Program-made: the position numbers and the translations under genes
Source of the DNA: an uncultured Lachnospiraceae bacterium
GTDB taxonomy: Bacteria > Bacillota > Clostridia > Lachnospirales > Lachnospiraceae
Length of the DNA: 13,248 nt
Assembly: GCA_910587085.1 (NCBI GenBank)
Contig: CAJUMC010000077.1
Coordinates: forward strand, 1-13,248
Direction of reading: 5' to 3'
Notes under the pieces: model-generated
The model's input: only the letters and a program-made list of their open reading frames with translations
The model's database searches: none
Told to the model about the DNA's origin: nothing
In this document: piece by piece, positions 5,388 through 13,022 of the stretch
How positions within the stretch are numbered: the stretch's first letter is position 1
Layout: every line of letters begins with the position of its first letter

Positions 5388-7154
5388 ATGGAGGAAAATA
5401 TCGAAATCTGGCTGGTCGGAAATACGGGACTTCGCAATCCCAACCGGATAAGGGAAGGCTTTGCCGTTTATGCTGATTCCAGGTTTCTCGGGAAGCTGCA
5501 CGGACGGGAAAATGAGATCGGCTTTATGAAGCTTCTGGACGAGAAAGGCATTATCCAGAACGAGGAAGGAAGGGATGCTTCAGGGAGCCATGCCAGAAAA
5601 TGGCGGCTGATGTTTGCAAAGAACGGATTTATCTATCCGCAGCTTAAGAGGAAAGATGGGCGCCAGGAGGAGCTCGGCGCCGCCGATGAGCTGACGCCGT
5701 TCGGCAGGGCATTTCTTCAGGCAGATACATATCCGGCCGTTCAGGAGTGCTATCTTCGGGCCATGAGCGTGGAGCAGTTTCCGATGCCCGACGGCATCCG
5801 CCATTTTTCGCCGCTGCGGTGGCTCCTGGCAATTATGCTGGAGCTGGAAAGGCGGACAGGCTCCTCCGAGCTGAGCCGGATCGAGTTTGCTCTTTGGGGG
5901 CATACCACGAACCCGGGGTATGAGCTGTCGGAGGTAGTCGACCGGATTCTTGATCTGCGCAGGCGGAGGGCAGCCGCCCCGGCAAAGCGGCCTTTTGACA
6001 GGCAGGAGATTGCAGAACGGGGAAGGCATTACGACAAGAAGCCCGATAATTTTCTGGATTACAGCGATATGAATATGAGATATCTCCGCATTTCCGGTGT
6101 TCTTCAGCGCAAGGGGCGGGGACTTGTTGTCGTGCCTTCCAAGCATGTGCTGGCGGAAGGCCTTGCCAAAAGCACGGCGGCGGACGGGCCGATGCTGGAC
6201 GAATACCGAAGGCTCTGCGGCGGAGCGCCACTGCCCACGGACAGCATGGATGTTGCGCGCTGCCTGCTGGACGATCTGATTAAGCAGATGAGAGAACGGC
6301 ATATTGTTTTTGATATCTCGGATCTGCCTCTGACTGCCCCTGCAGAGGTTAATATCGCAAGGCGGCGGCTTGAAAATATTCTTGCACAGACAGACGAGGT
6401 GAAATATGCCGGCGAGCAGCGCGGTCAGTGGGAGGAAATCGCGGATTATATGTCGCTTCTGATCCGGGGCGGCGGCAAGCTGGTCTACGATGAGGATAAC
6501 GCGATCGAGGTGCCGAAGGACGAAACGCCCGTTTATCTGGAATGGGTTTTGTGGAGGGCGGCGCTGGCGGTCGGGCGGCTTGTGAACAGGCCGTTTGAGG
6601 TGCGGGGGTTCCGTCTGGATTCGGATTTTATGCCGGTTTCCGCGGCAGGAGGGGGAAGAGGAGACCTGTACTGTGAGTTTGAAGATTTCGTGATTCTCAC
6701 GGAGGCAACCATGTCCTCCTCCTCCAGACAGGAGGCGATGGAGGGCGAGCCTGTACGGCGGCATGTATCGGATGCCGTTCTGAAATACGGCAAGCCGGTG
6801 TACGGGTTGTTTATCGCGATCCGGATCGATACAAACACCGCTGAGACCTTCCGGCACGGCGTCTGGTATGCAAAGGGGGATGTGAAGCAGAAGCTTGATA
6901 TCATCCCGCTTACGCTGGCGCAGTTCCGGAAATATTTTGTTTCGATGTTCCGCGCACAACAGGCATGTCCGGAAAGGCTCCGGGAGCTGCTTGCCGCATG
7001 CGGCGCCGGCAGGGAGGGACTGGAGGCGCCTGCATGGAAGAAGCATATTGACGCAGTGGTCGAGGAAAAGGCAGCGGAGGCTGCAGGGGAGCGGCCGGAC
7101 AGGCGCGCGGAGGCCCGCAGAGGAGCATACAGGGAAACGGAGATCGAAGGCTGA
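5388..7154 (+). CDS. AlwI-family type II restriction endonuclease
   Basis: The 588-residue protein matches what I recall of the AlwI family: an N-terminal WLVGNTGLRNPNRI (9-21) and GFIYP (80-84), then LTPFGRAFLQADTYPAVQE (102-120), and RHFSPLRWLL (138-147). The catalytic region is GGGRGDLYCEFEDF (421-434) then ILTEAT (436-441) and SRQEAMEGEPVRRH (446-459). D426 and E439 are the likely metal ligands of a PD-(D/E)XK fold in which the usual lysine is replaced by threonine, as I remember for this family. It cuts DNA lacking the partner methylation; AlwI itself recognises GGATC and cuts a few bases away. ATG 5388 follows a GGGGG tract (5378-5382); an in-frame TTG at 5373 would overlap the methyltransferase stop. 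The last 40 or so residues are charged and probably disordered. No separate controller protein gene is present. Confidence 0.88.
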   Translation: MEENIEIWLVGNTGLRNPNRIREGFAVYADSRFLGKLHGRENEIGFMKLLDEKGIIQNEEGRDASGSHARKWRLMFAKNGFIYPQLKRKDGRQEELGAADELTPFGRAFLQADTYPAVQECYLRAMSVEQFPMPDGIRHFSPLRWLLAIMLELERRTGSSELSRIEFALWGHTTNPGYELSEVVDRILDLRRRRAAAPAKRPFDRQEIAERGRHYDKKPDNFLDYSDMNMRYLRISGVLQRKGRGLVVVPSKHVLAEGLAKSTAADGPMLDEYRRLCGGAPLPTDSMDVARCLLDDLIKQMRERHIVFDISDLPLTAPAEVNIARRRLENILAQTDEVKYAGEQRGQWEEIADYMSLLIRGGGKLVYDEDNAIEVPKDETPVYLEWVLWRAALAVGRLVNRPFEVRGFRLDSDFMPVSAAGGGRGDLYCEFEDFVILTEATMSSSSRQEAMEGEPVRRHVSDAVLKYGKPVYGLFIAIRIDTNTAETFRHGVWYAKGDVKQKLDIIPLTLAQFRKYFVSMFRAQQACPERLRELLAACGAGREGLEAPAWKKHIDAVVEEKAAEAAGERPDRRAEARRGAYRETEIEG

Positions 7155-7173
7155 AGATGATAAGCTTCGCCCG

Positions 7174-7199
7174 CAGGTTTTGTGCTGCGCCAAAGCCTG
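7174..7199 (+). other. Hairpin between endonuclease and rmuC
   Basis: CAGGTTTTG (7174-7182) pairs with CAAAGCCTG (7191-7199) over 9 positions, one of them a G-U pair, around an 8-nt loop. No T run follows, so it is unlikely to terminate transcription fully. It could process or stabilise the message between the restriction genes and rmuC. Confidence 0.35.
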
Positions 7200-7246
7200 A
7201 GCCATGGGCTGCTCCCCAAAAATAAGACGCAGCATGGAGGCTGAGA

Positions 7247-8914
7247 ATGGAACCGGAATTGATACTGGATGTTGCGGCGGTCATACTTCTGCTCTTTATC
7301 GCAGTGCTGCTTTTGGCCGGGCGCAGGAAAACAGGGCTGGACGAGCTGGAATACCTGCTCCGGCATACGGCCCAGGAACAGAGGGACAGCGTGCAGAAGC
7401 AGCTTTCTGCCAGCGCCATGGAGCAGTTTCAGCGGTTCGGTGTGATCCAGGAAAGCGTGAACCGGACGCTTCAGGAGAGCCGTTCGGAGACGGGCGTACA
7501 GCTCGGGAGATTTTCCGCACAGCTGGACAGCCGGCTGTTGTCGCTTCAGGAACAGCTGGACGGCAGGCTTTCTGTGATTCAGGACCAGCTGGATGGCCGC
7601 CTTACCTCGATTCAGGAGCAGACACAGAAGACGCTTCAGGGAAACCGCGAGGAAACGAACCGGCAGCTTAAGGACTTTCGGGAACAGCTGGACAACCGGC
7701 TTTCTGCCATTCAGGAACAGCTGGACAGCCGTCTCACAACGATTCAGGAACAGACGCAGAGGACGCTTCAGGGAAGCCGGGAGGAAACGAACCGGCAGCT
7801 TCAGAGCTTTCAGGAACAACTGGACAACCGGCTTTCTGCCATTCAGGATCAGCTGGACAGCCGCCTTTCCGCAATTCAGGAGCAGACGCAGAAAACGCTG
7901 CAGGGCTTTCAGGATCAGTTGGATGCCCGTCTTACCTCGATTCAGCGCGGAAATGCCGAGAATATGGAGCGGGTCAATTTTACGCTTGAAAACAAGATGG
8001 GACAGCTGCAGGAAAGCAACGAAAGACGGCTGGAGCAGATGCAGGGAATTGTGGATGAAAAGCTGCAGAAAACGCTGGAAACGCGGCTCGCTCAGTCTTT
8101 TGAGCTGGTGAGCAGGCAGCTTGACAGCGTCCAGCAGGGGCTCGGCGAGATGAAGAATCTGGCCGCCGACGCCAAGAGTCTGAAGAATGCCCTGATCAAT
8201 GTTAAGGAACGCGGAACCTACGGCGAGGTGCGTCTGGAAAAGCTGCTTTCGGATATTCTTGCGCCGGGACAGTACGACGCGAATGTCGAGATTGCGGGCG
8301 GTAAACGGGTTGAATTTGTAGTCCGGCTGCCGGGCAGCGGGGATGCGCCGCTCCTGCTCCCGATTGATTCCAAATTCCCGATCGAGGATTACAATCGTCT
8401 GCTCGACGCGGAGGACAAGCAGACGATGGATGAGGCCCGCAAATCGCTGACTGCCAAGATACGGGTGTTTGCGAAGGATATCCACGACAAATATATTGTA
8501 CCGCCGAAGACCACGGATTTTGCGCTGATGTTTTTGCCGACGGAGGGTTTGTATGCCGAAGTCGTTCAGAATGCCGCGCTTTTTGAAGAGCTGCGTGAAA
8601 AGTACAAGGTCACCGCGGTCGGCGCCACCACGCTTTCGGCATTTTTAAGCTCGCTGCAGATGGGCTTTAAAACGCTCGCCATTGAGAAGCGTTCGCAGGA
8701 GGTATGGGACACCCTGCGCGCGGTGAAAAAGCAGTTTAAGGAGTTTGAGACATGCCTGAGCCAGGCGCACAAGCAGCTGCAGACGGTGGATAATACGATC
8801 GAAAAGCTGGTCGGTACGCGGACAAGGGCGATCCAGAGGGCGCTGCGCGATGTTGAGGAGCTTGAATTTGACGAGCCGGGCAGCCGCAGCAGGCTTCTGG
8901 AGGACGAGGAATGA
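7247..8914 (+). CDS. rmuC: RmuC-family DNA recombination protein
   Basis: The 555-residue protein has one N-terminal membrane segment (about 8-25), a long coiled coil (about 40-300) and the conserved RmuC domain (about 315-530). The domain shows ERGTYGEVRLEKLL (321-334), KRVEFVVRLPG (353-363), LPIDSKFPIEDY (371-382), then DKYIVPPKTTDFALMFLPTEG and TLSAFLSSLQMGF. E356, D374 and K376 fit the predicted nuclease-like core. RmuC proteins limit DNA inversions and rearrangement at short inverted repeats; the biochemical mechanism is poorly defined. The ATG at 7247 has GGAGG (7236-7240) 6 nt upstream. The gene starts 92 nt after the endonuclease stop on the same strand with no obvious terminator, so cotranscription is possible. 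The coiled coil is unusual in consisting of 11-residue repeats. Confidence 0.93.
   Translation: MEPELILDVAAVILLLFIAVLLLAGRRKTGLDELEYLLRHTAQEQRDSVQKQLSASAMEQFQRFGVIQESVNRTLQESRSETGVQLGRFSAQLDSRLLSLQEQLDGRLSVIQDQLDGRLTSIQEQTQKTLQGNREETNRQLKDFREQLDNRLSAIQEQLDSRLTTIQEQTQRTLQGSREETNRQLQSFQEQLDNRLSAIQDQLDSRLSAIQEQTQKTLQGFQDQLDARLTSIQRGNAENMERVNFTLENKMGQLQESNERRLEQMQGIVDEKLQKTLETRLAQSFELVSRQLDSVQQGLGEMKNLAADAKSLKNALINVKERGTYGEVRLEKLLSDILAPGQYDANVEIAGGKRVEFVVRLPGSGDAPLLLPIDSKFPIEDYNRLLDAEDKQTMDEARKSLTAKIRVFAKDIHDKYIVPPKTTDFALMFLPTEGLYAEVVQNAALFEELREKYKVTAVGATTLSAFLSSLQMGFKTLAIEKRSQEVWDTLRAVKKQFKEFETCLSQAHKQLQTVDNTIEKLVGTRTRAIQRALRDVEELEFDEPGSRSRLLEDEE
7451..8077 (+). repeat. In-gene 33-nt (11-residue) repeat array in rmuC
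   Basis: Residues 69-277 divide into 19 blocks of exactly 11 residues with no phase break, for example EQLDNRLSAIQ, EQLDSRLTTIQ, EQTQRTLQGSR and EETNRQLQSFQ. A higher-order unit of four blocks (44 residues, 132 nt) is duplicated at 7616-7747 and 7748-7879 with very high nucleotide similarity, and a third, shorter copy follows. The 11-residue period (hendecad) is a recognised coiled-coil pattern that winds less than ordinary heptads. The near-identical DNA suggests recent tandem duplication. Confidence 0.85.
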
Positions 8915-8916
8915 AA

Positions 8917-8960
8917 GAAACCGGCAGATAGAAATAAAGGAACCGGCAGGCAGAAATCAG
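8917..8960 (+). repeat. Tandem pair of 22-nt repeats after rmuC
   Basis: Two adjacent 22-nt copies (8917-8938, 8939-8960) share the core ACCGGCAG (8920-8927 and 8942-8949) and the tail pattern AGAAAT. They fill most of the spacer between rmuC and the next small gene. No function is apparent. Confidence 0.6.
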
Positions 8961-8993
8961 AGCAGCATGGCTTTTGGGAAAGAGGATTAAGAG

Positions 8994-9395
8994 ATGAACA
9001 GAAACGAGTGGTGGAAGAATCTGTATCCCCTGCGTATTCCTCCGGGATGGAGCTTTGTTTACAATAAGCTTGAAGCTCTGGAACCGGACAGTCTGAATGA
9101 TGAGGAGCCGGCCTGGCTGTTTATCTTTGTCCAGGATATTTTGCATATACGTCAGGAGCACGGCGGGCAGAAAGCGGCAATTGATCTGGGCTGGTATCCG
9201 GATGGAGATCCGCGGGGAGAATACAGACTGATAGCGATTCTGAATGATGACTGGCTGCATCCTGTTCTGGAATTTACATCACGAAGCACAAAGAAAGTTG
9301 CGGAGGTTATAGAGTTCTGGCTTTTTGAATATTTTCCGAACAGTAACTTTATTGATGCAGAAAGTTTCCGCAGGCAGTATCCTGATAAAACATAA
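8994..9395 (+). CDS. Small immunity-like conserved hypothetical protein
   Basis: The 133-residue soluble protein has no signal peptide or membrane segment. It contains RIPPGWSFVYNKL (14-26), the acidic VQDILHI (46-52), DLGWYPDGDPRGEYRL (64-79) and a C-terminal stretch ending VIEFWLFEYF. From memory, this layout (IPxGWxxxYNxF, DLGWYPxGxPxGxF, then an ExxS/R loop and a final helix) occurs in small acidic proteins of Clostridia that look like polymorphic-toxin immunity proteins. No family name can be given with confidence. The ATG at 8994 has GAGG (8982-8985) 8 nt upstream. It follows rmuC by 79 nt on the same strand. No intact toxin gene is in the window; a short frame downstream may be a fragment. 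It could equally be an unrelated housekeeping orphan. Confidence 0.75.
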   Translation: MNRNEWWKNLYPLRIPPGWSFVYNKLEALEPDSLNDEEPAWLFIFVQDILHIRQEHGGQKAAIDLGWYPDGDPRGEYRLIAILNDDWLHPVLEFTSRSTKKVAEVIEFWLFEYFPNSNFIDAESFRRQYPDKT

Positions 9396-9411
9396 GAAAC
9401 CATAGGTCTGA

Positions 9412-9495
9412 GTTCGGCTTGATCATGGTTATCAAAAAGGTGAGACTGTCTGGATAGCGGAGGGTGCTGCTCATATTAGACAAAGAAAATCTTAA
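9412..9495 (+). pseudogene. Possible C-terminal remnant of a protein gene
   Basis: Downstream of the immunity-like gene a short open frame, bounded by a TGA at 9409-9411 and ending with TAA 9493-9495, reads LDHGYQKGETVWIAEGAAHI and then RQRKS. It has no start codon of its own, and the composition is protein-like. It may be a leftover toxin C-terminus, as in orphan toxin/immunity cassettes, or chance. Confidence 0.2.
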
Positions 9496-9518
9496 TTAGA
9501 CAAAAAACGTATAAATCT

Positions 9519-9558
9519 GCCCTGCGTATCCGGCTGAATCTCCGATGCGCAGGGCTTT
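9519..9558 (+). terminator. Terminator-like hairpin
   Basis: GCCCTGCG (9519-9526) pairs perfectly with CGCAGGGC (9548-9555), and the stem continues imperfectly inward through ATCCGG and CCGAT. It is followed by TTTG, so the T tail is weak. It lies between convergent genes and could act in either direction; on the minus strand a T6 run occurs about 10 nt beyond the stem. Confidence 0.5.
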
Positions 9559-9822
9559 GCATGCCGCAAATGCTGTATTCATAATATAATAGTGATAAAC
9601 ATGCTCGTACTTTCTGGTATTTTGAGCCGGAATGTTCTAACAGTTCAAACAGCCTCGCCTGCTTTCTGCGGAATTTCAAAGTTAGGGCAGCAATCCCGTG
9701 ATTCATTAAAGAAAAAAGCGGAATCCGGTTTGAGGATATTTTCCCGGCTGCCCGTATTGGGTTTTTCCCGGCGGTATCGGACCTGTACGGCTTATTTTGA
9801 CGCTCAGGTGCCGCTCCGCAGG

Positions 9823-12800
9823 CTACAGTGAATATTTCTCAATAAACTCTTCTTTCGAAACCGGCTTGGAATACAGATATCCCTGTGCCATGCTGCAGCC
9901 GATGCTCTTTAGAAAATCCGCCTGCTCCTCTGTTTCTACACCCTCGCAGATTACCTCCATCTCAAGCTCCGATGCCATGCGCACCGTGCTGGAAATAACA
10001 ATGCGCTCCCTCTTTTTCGTCGTTTTCGAGTGGAAAAAGTCCTTGTCGATTTTCAGCACATTGAACGGCAGGTCGCAGAGCAGGTTGAGCGAGGACAGGC
10101 CGGAGCCGAAATCGTCCATTGCGAGCCGGAAGCCGTAGGAGCGTATGCGGGAGAGGAGCCAGACGAAATGCCGGTCAACGACGGCAAAGGCGCTCTCGGT
10201 AATCTCGATCTCAATCAGTGCGGGCGGGATATCGTAAAATTCCACGGCGGTTTTCAGCTTCTCCGGCAGGCCATCCGTCTTGAAATGCTCGCGCGAAAAG
10301 TTGACAGAGATCGGAAACAGCTCCGCACCCTTTTTCAGCTCGTCTCGTATAAAAATGCACACCTGTTCAAACATATAGTAATCCAGATCGACAATAAAGC
10401 CGTTGGATTCAAACAGCGGGATAAACGCGTTCGGATACAGAAAGCCGAGCGACGGATGCTGCCAGCGCACCAGCGCCTCGGCGCCGCAGAGCGTCCGGGT
10501 GTGGATATTGAATTTCGGCTGGAAGTAGAGCAGGAACTTGTTCTCCAGCAGAGAATTTTCCATGGAATCTTCCAGATCCTTCTGGAGAATCAGCGTGGAA
10601 CGCATGGTGCTCGTAAAGAACGAGTAGCCCGCACTGTCATGGCGCTGAGCATTTTTGCGTGCAATATTTGCCCTGTCGACCGCCGTGATGGCATTGTCTT
10701 TGCTGCTCATAACATAAATGCCGAGCACGAGAGACAGCCGCAGAGCCTCTCCCTGCGGTGCCGCAAGCTGGCGGCACCGGGAAATCAGAAGCTTGGCTTT
10801 GGCGGCAAGTGCCTCCTCATCGCCGCATTTGGTACACAGCGCGAATTTGTCGCCGCTGATGCGGCAGAGAATTCCGCCCGGAAATATGGTGCGGTAAAGG
10901 CTGGTAAGGCTCTGAAGCACCGCGTCGCCGGTCTGATAGCCGTAGTTGTCGTTGATCAGTTTGAACTGGCGGATATCGGAATACAGCATGGCAAGCACAC
11001 GATCCGGCTTTTCCGCATGCAGTTTGTTTACCTCGGATAAAAAACTGTTGAAATTAAACGCGCCCGTCAGCGGGTCGTTTTTTGACAGCCAGTTTGCGTA
11101 GCGGATGGAACGAAGGCGGATGATATAGCTGCCGATAATCTTTGAGATCAGCGTCAGGGAATCAATTTCGTTCTGGCTCCAGCAGTGTGAGCACTCGCTT
11201 ATGGCTATGGAAATGCAGCCGATATAATTGCCGTGCTCGATGAAACCGCACTGGAAGTAAGGGCAGGCTCTGCGGTCGGGCATCGGATCGATCAGCATCC
11301 CCTCCTGCAGCTTGATGAGATAGGAATCGGAGTAGAAAATGCCGTTTTCCCTTTCACGGTATCGGGCGTAGTAGCTGTCCTGTGCAAACGGGACGCCCTG
11401 GTAGGATTCCTTAAGCTGATAGCGCGTGTGGGAAGTCCATTCATGCGTGATCGACGCGGTGCGGAAATCGTGATCGTACTGCACAATGCTGATCCGGTTC
11501 AGATTGTAAAAGGTGCCGACCAGAGAGAGCAGCATCTGAAGCGAGTCATCGTTTTCCTGGGAGTCGAACAGGATATCAATGGCGTTCATGATAATGTTTG
11601 TATTGACGAGGGAATGTCCGCCGCCGAAGGCGGCAGAGGTATTGGAAATATCCTCATTTATGTATTCCGAAACATGGGATTCTCCGCCGTCATCCAGCTC
11701 TGCCGACCACACAAGACAGCGATCCCGGCCGAGCTGCTTTGCCTCCCAGAGTGCGCGGGCCGCCTTTTCGCAGAGAATGTCAAAACGGCTGCCGTCCGAG
11801 GGGAAAACGGCGGCTCCGATGCTGCCGGTCAGGGCGGAGAGCGTCGGCGAGCCGGTATAAATATCCCGCAGCATGGCACAAATCTCCTCCCCGCATTCTC
11901 CGATGGCGGAAATGGACGGGACATCGGTCAGAAAAACTACAAAAGAATCGCCGCCGACGCGCCCTACGATGTTTTCATTCGGAAAACGTTTTTTCAGACG
12001 GTTGCTGAGGTCGAGCAGCGTCGCGTCGCCGAATGAGGAGCCGAGCGCTTCGTTCAGCTTTGTAAAATTATCGAGGTCGATGAGATACAGGGCGGAGATT
12101 ACCGCGCTGTCAATGGTGTCAAGATACTGGTCAATCATTGTGCGGGCGGTGTCCCGGTTGTAAAGCCGCGTCAGGTTATCCTGCCCCTCAAGCGCTTTCT
12201 TTTCGTTTTCCCGGCGCTTCTGCTTGGTGATGTTGACCGTGCGGCCGATTACGGAGACAGGGATTCCGCTGTCGTCAAATACTTTGTTTGCGCGGAGCTC
12301 ATACCAGGCTTCCTCGCCGTTTGCCGTGGCGGCACGCACCTGGGCGCGCAGCGGCGCATCCTCGTGAGACAGAAAGCCGTCGAAAAAGTGCAGAAGGGCT
12401 TCGCGGTCGTTCGGGTTGATAATCCCGGATTCCAGAATATAGCTGCGGAATTCCGGAATATCCGTGCAGCCGATGCACACGCCGGTGGAATTGTCCGATT
12501 TTTTCAGCAAGTCCCGGCAGATATTGTATTCCCAGATAGATTCGCCGAGATTTTCAAAGGCGATCCGGAAGCGCTCGGATGTCTGGCGGAAATCCTGGCG
12601 CAGGCAGTTCATATGAAAACGGTAGAACAGAAATACAACAAAAAAAAGGGTCAGAGCCAGGGTGAATATAACAAGAATCCCGTATACGAAGCGGACGGCC
12701 TCGGAGCGGACAGCCGGCAGAAGCTCCGGTTCGGCGAAGACGGAATCCAGATTCCGGGAGAAATTATGGTACAGCAGAGCCACAATACCAAAAATAATAA

Positions 12801-12858
12801 GAACGCTTACAGCGCTGTAAAAATGTGCGTTTAATTTGCGGTGAATCGGCTGTTTCAT
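9823..12858 (-). CDS. c-di-GMP phosphodiesterase, PAS-GGDEF-GAF-GGDEF-EAL
   Basis: The 1011-residue protein begins with two membrane segments (about 14-32 and 57-79) around a short external loop. Then come a PAS-like domain (about 92-212), GGDEF 1 (about 225-385), a GAF-like domain (about 420-585), GGDEF 2 (about 593-745) and EAL (about 758-1008). The EAL domain retains its metal and catalytic residues: EALVR (794-798), N853, E885, DDFG (915-918), K936, EGVET (972-976) and Q992. It should hydrolyse c-di-GMP to pGpG. Both GGDEF signatures are altered: GGDSF (302-306) and SGDKF (668-672), with DIR in place of DxD in the second and no RxxD inhibitory site. Diguanylate cyclase activity is therefore unlikely. 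The ATG at 12858 has a strong GGGGGGAG 8 nt upstream. PAS, GAF and the external loop are probable signal inputs; the ligands are unknown. Confidence 0.95.
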   Translation of the reverse strand: MKQPIHRKLNAHFYSAVSVLIIFGIVALLYHNFSRNLDSVFAEPELLPAVRSEAVRFVYGILVIFTLALTLFFVVFLFYRFHMNCLRQDFRQTSERFRIAFENLGESIWEYNICRDLLKKSDNSTGVCIGCTDIPEFRSYILESGIINPNDREALLHFFDGFLSHEDAPLRAQVRAATANGEEAWYELRANKVFDDSGIPVSVIGRTVNITKQKRRENEKKALEGQDNLTRLYNRDTARTMIDQYLDTIDSAVISALYLIDLDNFTKLNEALGSSFGDATLLDLSNRLKKRFPNENIVGRVGGDSFVVFLTDVPSISAIGECGEEICAMLRDIYTGSPTLSALTGSIGAAVFPSDGSRFDILCEKAARALWEAKQLGRDRCLVWSAELDDGGESHVSEYINEDISNTSAAFGGGHSLVNTNIIMNAIDILFDSQENDDSLQMLLSLVGTFYNLNRISIVQYDHDFRTASITHEWTSHTRYQLKESYQGVPFAQDSYYARYRERENGIFYSDSYLIKLQEGMLIDPMPDRRACPYFQCGFIEHGNYIGCISIAISECSHCWSQNEIDSLTLISKIIGSYIIRLRSIRYANWLSKNDPLTGAFNFNSFLSEVNKLHAEKPDRVLAMLYSDIRQFKLINDNYGYQTGDAVLQSLTSLYRTIFPGGILCRISGDKFALCTKCGDEEALAAKAKLLISRCRQLAAPQGEALRLSLVLGIYVMSSKDNAITAVDRANIARKNAQRHDSAGYSFFTSTMRSTLILQKDLEDSMENSLLENKFLLYFQPKFNIHTRTLCGAEALVRWQHPSLGFLYPNAFIPLFESNGFIVDLDYYMFEQVCIFIRDELKKGAELFPISVNFSREHFKTDGLPEKLKTAVEFYDIPPALIEIEITESAFAVVDRHFVWLLSRIRSYGFRLAMDDFGSGLSSLNLLCDLPFNVLKIDKDFFHSKTTKKRERIVISSTVRMASELEMEVICEGVETEEQADFLKSIGCSMAQGYLYSKPVSKEEFIEKYSL

Positions 12859-12874
12859 AGTGATTTCTCCCCCC

Positions 12875-12892
12875 TGCCCGCTTTGGCGGGCA
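12875..12892 (-). promoter_or_regulatory. Hairpin abutting the ribosome binding site
   Basis: TGCCCGC (12875-12881) and GCGGGCA (12886-12892) form a perfect 7-bp stem with a 4-nt loop. In the minus-strand message it stands immediately before the GGGGGGAG ribosome binding site of the c-di-GMP gene. It could modulate ribosome access or protect the message. Confidence 0.5.
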
Positions 12893-12980
12893 TTCAGTGA
12901 ACGGCCGGAAGGCTCCTCTCTCCTCTGCCTTTATCCGGCGGTTCAGGTCCCCATAAATAATATGATCTGTATCTCTGCAA

Positions 12981-13022
12981 TTCTGCAGCCGAAATGAACC
13001 GCAGTTTTCCGGTTCTGCAGAA
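12981..13022 (-). promoter_or_regulatory. Nested inverted repeat in the 5' leader
   Basis: TTCTGCAG (12981-12988) and CTGCAGAA (13015-13022) form a perfect 8-bp outer stem, and an inner GAACCG (12996-13001) pairs with CGGTTC (13010-13015), sharing one base with the outer arm. It lies midway in the predicted leader of the minus-strand gene. I do not recognise a c-di-GMP riboswitch core in the leader. Confidence 0.4.

Larger units (their letters stand above)
9396..9822. other. Spacer between convergent genes
   Basis: This 427-nt spacer separates the plus-strand cluster from the minus-strand c-di-GMP gene. It holds the possible gene remnant (9412-9495), a direct repeat ATTAGACAAA with 20-nt spacing (9475-9484, 9495-9504), and a terminator hairpin. 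Short frames occur on both strands (for example 9592-9831 plus and 9476-9706 minus). None has a convincing ribosome binding site or recognisable product. No clear terminator for the minus-strand gene was found next to its stop. Confidence 0.5.

Noticed and set aside
5580..7235. 551-codon minus-strand frame opposite the nuclease
   Set aside because: It is antisense to the AlwI-family gene, with no recognisable domain and low-complexity Cys/Arg/Pro composition.
6533..8485. 650-codon minus-strand frame across the nuclease and rmuC
   Set aside because: It spans two well-supported plus-strand genes. Its apparent repeats (for example KPVVQLFLKALKLPVRFL) are the complement of the rmuC coiled-coil repeats.
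9685..9753. GGGCAGC/GCTGCCC inverted repeat with a 55-nt loop
   Set aside because: A 7-bp stem with so long a loop, and no T run beside it, is likely chance.
9476..9831. Two short frames (9476-9706 minus, 9592-9831 plus) as genes or a mobile-element remnant
   Set aside because: Neither has a clear ribosome binding site or recognised product, and no terminal repeats or target duplication were seen, so an insertion-sequence origin is unsupported.
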